DNA from: SKHV01 sp963678565
GTDB lineage: Bacteria > Bacteroidota > Bacteroidia > Bacteroidales > Prolixibacteraceae
Assembly (NCBI GenBank): GCA_963678565.1
Contig: OY782875.1
Coordinates: 1,054,001 to 1,118,000, forward strand
Length of the DNA: 64,000 nt
Direction: 5' to 3'
Below, in pieces: positions 35,889-45,767 of the stretch. The notes beneath the pieces were generated by a model. It was not told where the DNA came from. It ran no database searches and saw nothing but the letters and a program-made list of their open reading frames with translations. Within the stretch, counting starts at the first letter, position 1. The number at the start of each line of letters is the position of its first letter. A program made the position numbers and the translations under genes.

Positions 35889-35951
35889 TTAATTCAATAA
35901 CACCAATTCTTTTCTTAATTTTAATATCTTTTTCAAAAATATAAATATCTA

Positions 35952-37487
35952 ATGGCAGAAAAATCAAAACGCAATACAAAGTTGGATTTAGAGAAACTAA
36001 ATGCTCAATACGGTAAAATTCCGCCTCAAGCTGTTGAGGTTGAGGAAGCTGTTTTAGGGGCATTGATGTTGGAGCGAGATGCGTTTGTAGGGGTTTCTGA
36101 TGTATTAACTGAAGACTGTTTTTACAAAGAAGAACATCGCGAGATTTTTAAAGTCATTAAAGATCTATCGTCGAACGATAAGCCTGTCGATTTATTGATT
36201 GTAACGCAGGAATTGAAAAACCGCGAGTTATTGGAGAAAGTTGGTGGTGCTTATTACATCACACAATTAACCAGTAAAGTGGCTTCGGCAGCTCATTTAG
36301 AGTTTCATGCTCGAATAATTGCGCAAAAATATATTCAGCGTCAATTAATTCATGCTGCTTCCGATATCCAATCAACTGCCTACGACGAAACAAAAGATGT
36401 AGATGAGCTGATCAATCAGGCAGAAAGTGCAATTTTTAAAATTTCCGAAGGGAATATTAAGAAGGAAACACAACCCATTAAACCAATCCTTGGAGAAGCT
36501 GTTCATTTAATTCAAGAGGCAAGTAAAAAGGCCGATGGCTTATCCGGCGTTCCTTCCGGATTTTCAAAGGTTGATCGTATAACTTCGGGGTGGCAAAAAA
36601 CCGACTTGGTAATTTTAGCCGCTCGACCTGCAATGGGAAAAACAGCATTTATTCTTTCAATGACTCGAAACATGGCGGTCGATTTTAAAGTTCCGGTTGC
36701 TGTATTTTCGCTGGAGATGTCTTCGATTCAGTTGGTAAATCGCTTGATCGCTTCAGAATCAGAATTAGGATCGGAAAAAATTAAGAAGGGGAGTCTTTTT
36801 GGCGATGACTGGGAGAAATTAAACAACTCAATTCAACGCTTGGAAGAAGCAAATATATTTATTGATGATACACCCGCACTTTCGATTTTCGAGTTTCGAG
36901 CAAAATCTCGTCGATTGAAAATGCAACACGATATACAAATGATCTTGGTCGATTACTTACAGTTGATGACCGCCGGAGGTGACAACCGAGGTAGTCGTGA
37001 GCAAGAAGTAAGTATGATTTCAAGATCGTTGAAAGCCATAGCAAAGGAGTTAGACGTTCCTATTATTGCACTCTCGCAGCTAAACCGTTCGGTAGAATCG
37101 AGGGAAGGAAAGCGTCCTCAGCTATCCGATCTTCGTGAGTCGGGTGCGATTGAGCAGGATGCCGATATGGTATTGTTTATTCACCGCCCCGAATACTATG
37201 GATTAATGGAAGATGAAGAAGGTAATTCGTTGAAAGGTGTAGCTGAGCTAATCATCGCGAAACACCGTAATGGTGCGGTAGGTGATGTGCGACTTTCGTT
37301 TAGAAAAGAGTTGGCTAAATTTACCAATCTTGAAGAGTATCCTTCAGATTTTGATTTACCACCTGTGCAAACCTTTGGTTCTAAAATGAACGATGATGAC
37401 GGAATGATGAATGCATCGGCTGGATTTAGTCCTCCTGCTGATCCTTTTGGAAATGGAAATTCTTCCGATGACAGTATGCCATTTTAA
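35952..37487 (+). CDS. dnaB: Replicative DNA helicase
   Basis: 511 residues. N-terminal DnaB domain (about 17-120: PPQAVEVEEAVLGALMLERDAF), linker helix, then a RecA-like domain with GVPSGFSKVDRITSGWQKTDLVILAARPAMGKT (Walker A). VAVFSLEMS, MILVDYLQLM (Walker B) and LSQLNRSVE..R..LSDLRESGAIEQDADMV complete the hexameric helicase signature. There is no intein. The C-terminal Gly/Asp/Ser-rich tail is typical. It unwinds DNA at the fork. Confidence 0.96.
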   Translation: MAEKSKRNTKLDLEKLNAQYGKIPPQAVEVEEAVLGALMLERDAFVGVSDVLTEDCFYKEEHREIFKVIKDLSSNDKPVDLLIVTQELKNRELLEKVGGAYYITQLTSKVASAAHLEFHARIIAQKYIQRQLIHAASDIQSTAYDETKDVDELINQAESAIFKISEGNIKKETQPIKPILGEAVHLIQEASKKADGLSGVPSGFSKVDRITSGWQKTDLVILAARPAMGKTAFILSMTRNMAVDFKVPVAVFSLEMSSIQLVNRLIASESELGSEKIKKGSLFGDDWEKLNNSIQRLEEANIFIDDTPALSIFEFRAKSRRLKMQHDIQMILVDYLQLMTAGGDNRGSREQEVSMISRSLKAIAKELDVPIIALSQLNRSVESREGKRPQLSDLRESGAIEQDADMVLFIHRPEYYGLMEDEEGNSLKGVAELIIAKHRNGAVGDVRLSFRKELAKFTNLEEYPSDFDLPPVQTFGSKMNDDDGMMNASAGFSPPADPFGNGNSSDDSMPF

Positions 37488-37498
37488 AACGAATTGAA

Positions 37499-38755
37499 AT
37501 GAAAAAAATCCTCCTCTTATTTCTTTTTTTGCAAGGCATTATTGGTGTTAAAGCATCCTCGATTTTAATTCCAATGGACCAGTCGCAAAGCAATCATTTG
37601 AAGGCTTATGGCGTTGCGTTCTGGACGCTAGAAAGAGCTGTTGATGTTAAGTGGTTATTAAATTATCGAGGTGGGAGTTTCTTAGTAACTTATGCCAAAG
37701 AAATTGAAAACGAGTGTGTCGTCAGAGGCGTTTCCTATGAACAAATTGCCGATGGAACTACCAATTTAATTCTACAGGAAATTAGCAGTCCATCGCAAAA
37801 TATGGACGTGGTTTTAATGCAGAAAGCGCCCAAAATAGCAGTTTATTCTCCACCTAATAAGCAACCTTGGGACGATGCAGTTACCATGGTGCTTACGTAT
37901 GCTGAAATACCCTACGAGGTAATTTATGATCGGGAAATAATTAATGGGGAACTAAATCGATACGACTGGTTGCATTTACATCACGAAGATTTTACCGGAC
38001 AATATGGGAAGTTCTATAAGAATTATCATAGCATGCCTTGGTATCAGGAGGAAGTCAAGACCAACGAAACCTTGGCTCAAAATATGGGTTTTTTGAAAGT
38101 TTCGGAAATGAAATTAATGGTATCGAAAACCATTCGGCAGTTTGTTGAAAATGGTGGATTTTTATTTGCAATGTGTGCAGCTACCGACACTTACGATATT
38201 GCTTTGGCTGCAGAACATACCGATATTTGTGAATCGATGTACGATGGTGATCCCGCCGATCGGGACATGAACGAAAAATTAGATTATTCGCAAACATTTG
38301 CATTTACTGATTTCACGATTGAAAAAGATCCATACGAATATGAGTATTCTAATATCGATGTTACAACTTCAAGAAGAATAAATCAGACGAGCGACTTTTT
38401 TACCTTATTCGATTTTTCGGCTAAGTGGGATCCGGTTCCAACCATGTTGTGTCAGAATCATACCAAAATTGTTAAAGGATTTATGGGACAAACAACGGCT
38501 TATAAAAAGCAATTATTAAAGCCTGAAGTTTTGGTAATGGGAGAGAATAAAGCAGGAGATGAAGCCCGATATATCCATGGTGAATATGGTAACGGAACTT
38601 GGACTTTTTATGGTGGACATGATCCGGAAGATTATCGACATGCCGTTTTTGACCCTCCAACCGATTTGAATTTACATCCTAATTCTCCCGGATATCGACT
38701 AATTTTGAACAATGTGCTTTTCCCGGCTGCAAAGAAAAAGAAACAGAAAACTTAA
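37499..38755 (+). CDS. Secreted conserved Bacteroidota protein of unknown function
   Basis: 418 residues with a clear signal peptide (1-19, ending VKAS), then mature sequence SSILIPMDQSQSNHLKAYG. A Rossmann-like region (about 115-260) contains KIAVYSPPNKQPWDDAVTMVLTYAEIPYEVIYD, WLHLHHEDFTGQYG and FVENGGFLFAMCAATDT, which recalls class I glutamine-amidotransferase-like (ThuA/GATase1-like) folds. HGEYGNGTWTFYGGHDPEDYRH near the end supports that. I recall close homologues carrying the name 'asparagine synthetase B', which a secreted protein without an ATP-PPase domain does not justify. Function unknown. It starts 11 bp after dnaB and may be co-transcribed with it. Confidence 0.65.
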   Translation: MKKILLLFLFLQGIIGVKASSILIPMDQSQSNHLKAYGVAFWTLERAVDVKWLLNYRGGSFLVTYAKEIENECVVRGVSYEQIADGTTNLILQEISSPSQNMDVVLMQKAPKIAVYSPPNKQPWDDAVTMVLTYAEIPYEVIYDREIINGELNRYDWLHLHHEDFTGQYGKFYKNYHSMPWYQEEVKTNETLAQNMGFLKVSEMKLMVSKTIRQFVENGGFLFAMCAATDTYDIALAAEHTDICESMYDGDPADRDMNEKLDYSQTFAFTDFTIEKDPYEYEYSNIDVTTSRRINQTSDFFTLFDFSAKWDPVPTMLCQNHTKIVKGFMGQTTAYKKQLLKPEVLVMGENKAGDEARYIHGEYGNGTWTFYGGHDPEDYRHAVFDPPTDLNLHPNSPGYRLILNNVLFPAAKKKKQKT

Positions 38756-38772
38756 TCTTTCTAGTTTAAATG

Positions 38773-38810
38773 AAAACTGCCCAAATCCAATATTGAAAAT
38801 GAGCAGTTTT
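38773..38810. terminator. Probable bidirectional terminator
   Basis: Stem AAAACTGC / GCAGTTTT with a 22-nt loop, T-rich after the 3' arm, between two convergent genes. The large loop lowers confidence. Confidence 0.5.
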
Positions 38811-38828
38811 ATTCTTTTTAAGACGAGC

Positions 38829-39671
38829 TTATAGTGCTTGTTTTACCACTTCAGATAAGGGTGTGGTTGGCCTTCCAATAATTGTTGAAAGTTGTTTGCC
38901 TTCTTCGAACAAATCATTTTTTGACGCCGAATCATCCCAACTGGCAATTGCTTGTGCAATTCCTTCATCCATTCCAAAGCTACTTAAAATTTCAGCATAT
39001 TTGTCAACTGGTAGATTGTTGTACGGAATATCCTTTCCTGTTTGTTTTGAAATTTCTGCTGCTAAGTCAGCCAAAGTGTAGGCTTCATCACCTGCTAGTT
39101 CATAAGTTTTACCTTTATGTTTTTCATCAACAAGAACTTTTGCAGCCGCTTCGGCAAAATCAACTCGAGCTGCTGAGGATATTTTACCATCACCTGCGCT
39201 TCCAATAAATGCACCACCTGCAAGTGCTCCTTGAATTGAATTGGTATAGTTTTCGGTGTACCATCCATTTCTTAGAATCGTGAATGCCATTCCCGATGTT
39301 TTTATCGCTTCTTCGGTTGGAATATGCTCTGATGCCAAGTTGATGGAAGTATTGTCGGCATGCAATAAACTAGTGTAAACGATCCAATTTATGCCAGCTT
39401 TTTTAGCAGCATCGATTACATTTTGATGCTGCGATACTCGTTTGCCAATTTCGCTTGCTGAGATCAATAAAAGCCGCTCAATTCCGACCAGTGAACTGGC
39501 TAATACGCTTGGTGAGTCGTAGTCAAATTTTCGGACTTCAATTCCTAAGTCAGAAGCTTTTTCAGGATTCCTTACCAGTGCGACTAAGTTTTCTGTTGCG
39601 ATTTCATTTTTTAATTTTTCAACAACTAATCGGCCTAACTGACCTGTTGCTCCTGTTATTGCTATTTTCAT
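38829..39671 (-). CDS. NmrA-like NAD(P)-dependent oxidoreductase (QorB-like)
   Basis: 280 residues. Atypical SDR/NmrA family: the nucleotide loop GATGQLG lies at residues 7-13 and VRNPEKASDLGIEVRKFDYDSP follows. The middle has VYTSLLHADNTS and ILRNGWYTENY, and the second half TYELAGDEAYTLADLAAEIS. These features match quinone oxidoreductase 2 (YtfG/QorB), which reduces quinones with NADPH, though related proteins serve as redox sensors. The next gene upstream (39689) is 17 bp away on the same strand, so the two probably form an operon. Confidence 0.82.
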   Translation of the reverse strand: MKIAITGATGQLGRLVVEKLKNEIATENLVALVRNPEKASDLGIEVRKFDYDSPSVLASSLVGIERLLLISASEIGKRVSQHQNVIDAAKKAGINWIVYTSLLHADNTSINLASEHIPTEEAIKTSGMAFTILRNGWYTENYTNSIQGALAGGAFIGSAGDGKISSAARVDFAEAAAKVLVDEKHKGKTYELAGDEAYTLADLAAEISKQTGKDIPYNNLPVDKYAEILSSFGMDEGIAQAIASWDDSASKNDLFEEGKQLSTIIGRPTTPLSEVVKQAL

Positions 39672-39688
39672 AATTTTGAAATTATTAA

Positions 39689-40573
39689 TTATCCTATTTT
39701 TAATGAGGTCATTGTTAATGAACCTGCTACCGGTTCATCGTTAAATAATGAGATCTGCTCATTTTTATCTTGTAATGCCAAAGCATATAATAGAGGAAGA
39801 AAGTGTTCAGGTGTTGGTATCGCCAAATCAAAATCTTTACCCATTTTTCTGAAATTTATTAAATCGTGATGATTTTTTTCCAGAATTAATGATTTCATTT
39901 TTTCATTGGCTTCGATGGCCCAATCGTACCCAAAGTTTTCATCTATTTTTTCCCAATGTACTTTGCGCAAATTGTGTACCATGTTTCCGCTTCCAACAAT
40001 CAAAACTCCCTTCGATCGTAGCTGATGCAGTTCTTTTGCAAGTTCGTAATGTTGTTGTGGTGTTTTATAATAGTCCAAACTCAATTGAATTACAGGAATA
40101 TTCGCCTTGGGATACATGTGCCTGATCACTGTCCATGCGCCATGATCGAGTCCCCATTTTTCATCCAAATGAACCTCAGTTGGTAGTGCTAATTCTTGAA
40201 CTTCTTGAGCCAGTTTGGGCGCTCCTGGAGCCGGATATTCAATGTCGAACAGGGCTTGTGGAAAGCCCCCAAAATCATGAATCGTTGGCGGATTAAGCAT
40301 AGCGGTTACTTGCGATCCTTTCGTTTCCCAGTGTGCCGAAATCACAATTATGGCTTTTGGTGTTTCTATCTCGTTGGAAACTTTTCTAAATCCTTGCACA
40401 AATTCATTTTCAGCAATGGCATTCATTGGGCTTCCGTGGCCCAAAAATAGTACCGGCATTTTAGACGTTGGTGCCAAAGCATTTGTCATTTTATTAAGTG
40501 CATTTAATTTCATAGCTCCTAATGTTAATGGCGCTAAGGCCAATAGGTGATTTATGAATGTTTTTCGGTTCAT
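39689..40573 (-). CDS. Class III extradiol dioxygenase family protein (YgiD/4,5-DOPA dioxygenase-like)
   Basis: 294 residues. The N-terminal ~30 residues (RKTFINHLLALAPLTLGAMKLNAL) look like a weak signal or anchor. The LigB-type fold has PVLFLGHGSPMNAI (metal His), VISAHWETKGSQV (second His), KWGLDHGAWTVIRHMYP, VLIVGSGNMVHNLR and PEHFLPLLYALA. This matches the YgiD family, which opens catechol rings such as DOPA using Zn or Fe. The physiological substrate here is unknown. First gene of a two-gene unit with the NmrA-like oxidoreductase. Confidence 0.85.
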   Translation of the reverse strand: MNRKTFINHLLALAPLTLGAMKLNALNKMTNALAPTSKMPVLFLGHGSPMNAIAENEFVQGFRKVSNEIETPKAIIVISAHWETKGSQVTAMLNPPTIHDFGGFPQALFDIEYPAPGAPKLAQEVQELALPTEVHLDEKWGLDHGAWTVIRHMYPKANIPVIQLSLDYYKTPQQHYELAKELHQLRSKGVLIVGSGNMVHNLRKVHWEKIDENFGYDWAIEANEKMKSLILEKNHHDLINFRKMGKDFDLAIPTPEHFLPLLYALALQDKNEQISLFNDEPVAGSLTMTSLKIG

Positions 40574-40626
40574 TGATAATATATAACAAAAGAAAGCCCA
40601 ATAAAGATGAGTCTGGGTACAGATTA

Positions 40627-40657
40627 TTGTTCACTTTTCAATTTAAAACTACCTTTG
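40627..40657 (+). promoter_or_regulatory. Promoter of mtaB
   Basis: TTG at 40627-40629, 20-bp spacer and TACCTTTG at 40650-40657, matching the Bacteroidota -33/-7 consensus. The ATG is 18 bp downstream of the -7 box. Confidence 0.7.
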
Positions 40658-40674
40658 TGCTTTAATATTTGGCA

Positions 40675-41985
40675 ATGGAATTTAATTATCAAGGGAAAAC
40701 GGTTGCATTTTATACTTTAGGCTGTAAGCTTAATTTTTCAGAGACTTCCACAATGGCTCAAAAGTTTGAAGACATTGGATTTCAACGAACGGATTTTAAG
40801 GAACAAGCGGATGTTTATGTTCTTAATTCGTGCTCGGTAACCGCCGAAAGCGATAAAAAAAGTCGTAATTATATTCGATCGGCAATTCGACGGAACCCGA
40901 AAGCTTTGGTGTTGGTAACAGGTTGCTATGCGCAATTGAAAGCCAATGATTTGGCTCAAATTGAAGGGGTGGATTATGTTTTGGGCTCTGCAGAAAAGTT
41001 GAATGTAACAAGCTACTTAAATAATCTTGTAAAAACCGATGAGACCGTAATTAGCTTAACCCCTTTCAAAGAGATAAACGATTTTCATAAGGCCTATTCT
41101 TATGGCGATCGTACCCGTAGTTTTTTGAAGGTTCAGGATGGCTGCAATTATTTTTGTACCTATTGTACCATTCCAATGGCTCGAGGTAAAAGCCGAAACG
41201 ATACCATTGATAATACGGTCGAGGAAGCAAAATTAATCTCACAAAAAGGTATAAAAGAAGTTATTTTAACCGGAGTGAATATTGGCGATTTTGGTCGTTC
41301 AAGTAATGAGACTTTCTTCGACCTGGTAAAAGCATTAGACGAGGTGGAAGGTATCGAGCGCTACCGAATTTCTTCTATCGAGCCCAATTTGTTGACCGAT
41401 GAAATTATCGATTTTGTTGCCAATTCTAAACGTTTTGCTCCTCACTTTCATTTACCATTACAATCGGGAAGTAATGAGGTTTTAAAACTCATGAAGCGAA
41501 AATATAATCGCGAGCTTTTTGCAGAGCGGGTGACACACATCAAAAAAGTAATTCCGCATGCATTTATAGGTGTGGACGTAATCGCTGGAACCAATGGCGA
41601 GACCGAAGCATATTTTAGCGATACTTATAACTTTTTACGCGATCTTGATATTTCGCAATTACATCCTTTTCCATATTCAGAACGCCCCAATACGGCTGCT
41701 CTAAAAATCGATGGTGTAGTGCCCAAAACAATTCGTAAAGAGCGGGTTCAACGTTTAATAGAATTATCGAATCGAAAACTACGTTTATTCTATGAACAAT
41801 CAGTTGGTGATATGCATTCGGTGCTTTTTGAACAAAGTAACGTGAATAATAAAATACTTGGATGGACTGATAACTACATTCGGGTAGAAGTGCCTTGGGA
41901 TAAAAATTTAGTGAATAAGGTTTTTGATGTGAAGTTGGGAAATTGGGGAAATGAAAATCGTTTAATTGGCGAAATATTTACTTAG
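40675..41985 (+). CDS. mtaB: tRNA (t6A37) methylthiotransferase MtaB
   Basis: 436 residues from the ATG at 40675; a TTG two codons earlier is less likely. N-terminal MTTase domain with the three cluster cysteines (TLGCKLN, LNSCSVT, VTGCYAQ). The radical-SAM core has the CNYFCTYCTIPMARG motif (CxxxCxxC) and LPLQSGSNEVLKLMKRKY. A C-terminal TRAM-like domain follows. MtaB adds a methylthio group to N6-threonylcarbamoyladenosine at position 37 of tRNAs reading ANN codons. Length and order are normal. Confidence 0.94.
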   Translation: MEFNYQGKTVAFYTLGCKLNFSETSTMAQKFEDIGFQRTDFKEQADVYVLNSCSVTAESDKKSRNYIRSAIRRNPKALVLVTGCYAQLKANDLAQIEGVDYVLGSAEKLNVTSYLNNLVKTDETVISLTPFKEINDFHKAYSYGDRTRSFLKVQDGCNYFCTYCTIPMARGKSRNDTIDNTVEEAKLISQKGIKEVILTGVNIGDFGRSSNETFFDLVKALDEVEGIERYRISSIEPNLLTDEIIDFVANSKRFAPHFHLPLQSGSNEVLKLMKRKYNRELFAERVTHIKKVIPHAFIGVDVIAGTNGETEAYFSDTYNFLRDLDISQLHPFPYSERPNTAALKIDGVVPKTIRKERVQRLIELSNRKLRLFYEQSVGDMHSVLFEQSNVNNKILGWTDNYIRVEVPWDKNLVNKVFDVKLGNWGNENRLIGEIFT

Positions 41986-42033
41986 TTTTGATTTTCAGTT
42001 GATAAGGATTGTGTTGAACCCAAATACATTAAT

Positions 42034-44076
42034 ATGAAATCTAAAATTTTAATTGTAATAACATTGATGATAATGATTACAAGTTGTGAAGAAAAAAGTA
42101 AAGAGATGAGCTATGATGTAGCTACTGACTTTGAATATGTAGTAGAAAAGTTTGCTGATATTAGAGTGCTTCGTTATCCTGTATTTGGTTTTGATGAATT
42201 GCCATTAGACCAAAAGAAGCTAGTCTACTATTTGTCGCAGGCTGCTATTGAAGGTCGTGATATTCTTTTCGATCAGAACAATCGTCATAATTTGGCCATT
42301 CGAAGAACTTTGGAGGCGATGTATATCAACTTTGAGGGCGATCGTTCTTCTGAAGAATTTAAAGCGTTAGAAACTTACCTGAAAAGAGTTTGGTTTTCAA
42401 GTGGAATTCATCATCATTACTCAACCGATAAGTTTACACCTGGATTTTCAAAAGAGTACTTTTCAGAGTTGCTGCAGCAAACCGATGAAAGCAAATTACC
42501 TGTTTCAAAAAATGAAGTGATTAAAACTTTGTTTCCATTAATTTTTGATCCAGCTTTCGATGCCAAACGTGTGAATCAGGCCGATGGCGAAGATTTAATT
42601 GCAACTTCTGCAAATAACTATTGGGGATCAGAAGTTACACAAGACGAGGCGGAAAGCTATTATGCAGCCCTAAAAGATCCAAACGATACACAACCAGTTT
42701 CGCATGGTTTAAATAGCCGTTTGGAAAAAGAAAATGGAGAGTTGGTTGAAAAAGTTTGGAAGATAGGAGGAATATATTCTGCTGCCATCGAAAAAATAGT
42801 ATTCTGGTTAGAGAAAGCCTTAACTGTTACAGAAAATGAAGATCAGAAAGCGGTAATCTCACGCTTGATTGAATACTATCAAACAGGTGATTTAAAGATT
42901 TTCGATCAGTACAATATCGCATGGTTAAAAGATCAGGATTCGCATATCGATTTTGTAAACGGCTTTATTGAAACTTATGGCGATCCATTGGGCTTGAAAG
43001 CAAGCTGGGAAAGTATCGTAAACTATAAGAATATAGAAGCAACAAAGCGTACCGAAATTATCAGTGCTAATGCGCAATGGTTCGAAGACCATTCTCCGGT
43101 TGATCCGAAATTCAAGAAAGAAAAAGTAAAAGGAGTGACGGCAAAAGTTATTACCGCAGCAATGCTTGGTGGCGATTGTTATCCTCCAACTCCAATTGGA
43201 GTGAACTTACCGAATGCCGATTGGATACGGAAAGAATATGGATCGAAATCGGTGACGATTGAGAATATTACTTATGCATACGATAAAGCAAGTACCGGCA
43301 ATGGATTTCTGGAGGAATTTACTTATTCGGATGTGCAGGTGGCTCGAATTAAAAAATATGGCTTCGAAGCAGACAACTTACATACCGATTTGCATGAGTG
43401 TTTAGGTCATGGTTCAGGTCAGTTATTGCCAGGAGTTGCCGGCGATGAGCTGAAAGCTTATGGCGCGACTATAGAAGAAGCACGTGCCGATTTGTTTGCC
43501 TTGTATTATATGGGAGATCATAAAACGGTTTCGCTGGGGTTATTGCCCAACGATGAAGCATACAAAGCTGCATACGACGATTACATCCGAAATGGCTTAA
43601 TGACTCAATTAACTCGTATTAATTTAGGCGATAATATCGAAGAATCACATATGCGTAACCGTCAGTTAATAGCTAAATGGGTTTTTGAACATGGCAAATC
43701 AGAGAAGGTGATTGAAAAGAAAACCCGCGAAGGGAAAAGTTTCTTCGTAATAAATGATTATGAAAAACTACAAGCATTATTCGGGGAATTATTAGCTGAA
43801 ATTCAACGAGTAAAATCTGAAGGTGATTTTGAAGGAGCAAAAGCTTTGGTCGAAGATTATGCAGTGAAAGTTGATTACAACTTGCATAAAGAAGTATTAG
43901 AGCGTTACAAAAAATTGAATTTAGCACCTTACAGTGGATTTGTAAATCCTTTTTATCAATTAGTGAAAAACGATGCAGGTGAAATTACCGATGTGAAATT
44001 AGATTATACCGAATCGTATGTTGATCAAATGTTGCGTTATTCAAAAGAACACAGTTGGTTGCCAACCTATAATTAA
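42034..44076 (+). CDS. Dipeptidyl peptidase III (M49), lipoprotein
   Basis: 680 residues. Lipoprotein signal with lipobox MITSC at the N-terminus, so membrane-anchored. The zinc motif is HECLGH (454-459), the Bacteroidota variant of the M49 HELLGH motif, and the third ligand lies in IEEARADLFALYY (E482). The protein matches Bacteroides DPP III in length. It removes dipeptides from the N-termini of oligopeptides. Some databases label such proteins 'dihydrofolate reductase', which the sequence does not support. Monocistronic, followed by a terminator. Confidence 0.9.
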   Translation: MKSKILIVITLMIMITSCEEKSKEMSYDVATDFEYVVEKFADIRVLRYPVFGFDELPLDQKKLVYYLSQAAIEGRDILFDQNNRHNLAIRRTLEAMYINFEGDRSSEEFKALETYLKRVWFSSGIHHHYSTDKFTPGFSKEYFSELLQQTDESKLPVSKNEVIKTLFPLIFDPAFDAKRVNQADGEDLIATSANNYWGSEVTQDEAESYYAALKDPNDTQPVSHGLNSRLEKENGELVEKVWKIGGIYSAAIEKIVFWLEKALTVTENEDQKAVISRLIEYYQTGDLKIFDQYNIAWLKDQDSHIDFVNGFIETYGDPLGLKASWESIVNYKNIEATKRTEIISANAQWFEDHSPVDPKFKKEKVKGVTAKVITAAMLGGDCYPPTPIGVNLPNADWIRKEYGSKSVTIENITYAYDKASTGNGFLEEFTYSDVQVARIKKYGFEADNLHTDLHECLGHGSGQLLPGVAGDELKAYGATIEEARADLFALYYMGDHKTVSLGLLPNDEAYKAAYDDYIRNGLMTQLTRINLGDNIEESHMRNRQLIAKWVFEHGKSEKVIEKKTREGKSFFVINDYEKLQALFGELLAEIQRVKSEGDFEGAKALVEDYAVKVDYNLHKEVLERYKKLNLAPYSGFVNPFYQLVKNDAGEITDVKLDYTESYVDQMLRYSKEHSWLPTYN

Positions 44077-44100
44077 GAAAATATAACAAATTATAATAAA

Positions 44101-44132
44101 AAAGGCTGCTCATATATTGGGCAGCTTTTTTT
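44101..44132 (+). terminator. Terminator after the DPP III gene
   Basis: Stem GCTGCTC / GGGCAGC (one G-U) with flanking A/T pairs, then a T8-like run; 25 bp after the stop. It lies between convergent genes. Confidence 0.85.
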
Positions 44133-44159
44133 ACTTTTTATGAGTTGAATTGCACAAAT

Positions 44160-45767
44160 TTACCAAATTATTACTTTGTCATCAATTTTAAAAGAATAAG
44201 CAAATTCACCATTATCATCAATACGTGCCATTCCTAAGAAATCAGTTCTACCATGATCATTAAATACAATGGAAGCAGAGTACTTTTGTTGTGTTGCAAC
44301 AAAAGTAACATATAATCGATACTCATTTTCAAATTCATTGTAATCGAAGTTTATTATTTCATTTTGATCGATGGTTATGTTTACAGGTAAGCGATCGTTT
44401 GATAATTTTATCATACTCTGTATTTCTATTTCTTCTAACATATCAAATTCAATGCTGTATTTGATATCTGGGGTTACGTAAATTGTATCTTGTTCTTGGT
44501 TTGCAAGACTCAATAGGTTTGGTCCGTATGCACCATTTTCAGGAATATCTATTACTGTTGAATAATCTACTTCTTCGAATTGCAATGTTTTAGAGAAGGA
44601 CGGGGTATTCGAACCATTTTCGTAGTAATCAATAGTAATATCATTTTGTCCTTCCATTCTTGGAAAGAAAATCTTTAAATCGCAAAATTCGGCTCCTTCT
44701 TGTGCTGTAAAAGATTGTGATTCATTGTTGTAAGTGGTTATTCCCCAGTTTATTGGTCCTTCAGGAGAATTATAATAATACCAAAGTCCACCTGAAATTA
44801 CTACTTTTAAACTAACAGACGGATCTAGATTTGCAGCAAGTGAATATTCAATACCATATTTAAGTTTTGTAACATCTTTCTTTAAAATATTCTCTCCATA
44901 ATCAGTGGTCGTTGGATACTTTATCATTGAAACTGGCTCATACGGTGTATTTTCAATATACAGATTTAAGTAATTTTCAAAGTCAGGAACAAATCCATCA
45001 ACACCTTCAATTTGATACTTAGATTCCAATATCTCTCTTACATCTATGGTATTAATAATAGAAGCTTGTGTGGTTAATTGAATTCCTATTGTGTCTGCAG
45101 TTAGCTTACCATCATCATATATATCTGTTTTTAGTTCGGCAACTAACTTCGATAAATCAGAAGTTGAATTTCCCATTTGCATTATGGTAGAAATAGCAAG
45201 CAATTTTGCATTCTTTGATCCTTCTTTAGTAATGTCGAGATGCTCGGATGTTATTGTGTCTTCTTCATTTGTCATTTCAAAAACGTCAAAAATTTCTTTC
45301 TGTACTTGTAATTTTGCCGAATCAAAAGCCATTCCTTCTTTCACCAGTTTTATTACTCTGTCTTTTTCCAAATGAGAAAGCAAATTTACGTTTAAAGTTG
45401 ATTGATCTTCAATATTTGCAATAGCACTTAGTGTTAATTGTGCTTCTGAGTTATCACCGGTACATTCATTGAAGTAAAAACCATTGGCTTCGACCAAAAC
45501 ATATGGAGATTCGAGTGTGATATTTGAAATTTCAAAGGATCCAAGATTATCTTTAATTTCACTTTTAAAGCTTCGGCCAGTTTGTCCTAATTCACTATTT
45601 AACTCTGAGATGGTGATGGTTGTTCCGTTGTTGTATGGGCCTTTTTGAATATGACCGCTAAGGTGCTCAATTTCGTATACTTTATCCTTTGGAGAATCAA
45701 TTATTTGGTTTTCGTCGCAACTGTAAAGAATAAATAGCAGTAAAAAGCCGTAAAGAAAATTTTTCAT
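44160..45767 (-). CDS. Lipoprotein of unknown function
   Basis: 535 residues. Signal with lipobox LFILYSC-D. The first mature domain (about 35-110) is a beta-sandwich-like block, HLSGHIQKGPYNNGTTITISELN, resembling carboxypeptidase-regulatory or invasin-like modules. A helical central part covers about 120-250. Beta-rich C-terminal repeats follow: SLAANLDPSVSLKVVISGG, then a second similar block around TPDIKYSIEFDMLEEIEI. I recall such lipoproteins in Bacteroidota genomes without a known role. Surface exposure is likely, but no enzyme motif is visible. A/T-rich flanks; no clear operon partners. Confidence 0.65.
   Translation of the reverse strand: MKNFLYGFLLLFILYSCDENQIIDSPKDKVYEIEHLSGHIQKGPYNNGTTITISELNSELGQTGRSFKSEIKDNLGSFEISNITLESPYVLVEANGFYFNECTGDNSEAQLTLSAIANIEDQSTLNVNLLSHLEKDRVIKLVKEGMAFDSAKLQVQKEIFDVFEMTNEEDTITSEHLDITKEGSKNAKLLAISTIMQMGNSTSDLSKLVAELKTDIYDDGKLTADTIGIQLTTQASIINTIDVREILESKYQIEGVDGFVPDFENYLNLYIENTPYEPVSMIKYPTTTDYGENILKKDVTKLKYGIEYSLAANLDPSVSLKVVISGGLWYYYNSPEGPINWGITTYNNESQSFTAQEGAEFCDLKIFFPRMEGQNDITIDYYENGSNTPSFSKTLQFEEVDYSTVIDIPENGAYGPNLLSLANQEQDTIYVTPDIKYSIEFDMLEEIEIQSMIKLSNDRLPVNITIDQNEIINFDYNEFENEYRLYVTFVATQQKYSASIVFNDHGRTDFLGMARIDDNGEFAYSFKIDDKVIIW

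Noticed and set aside
42034..44076. Dihydrofolate reductase label for this protein
   Set aside because: HECLGH and the second zinc ligand block identify an M49 dipeptidyl peptidase; no DHFR motif is visible.
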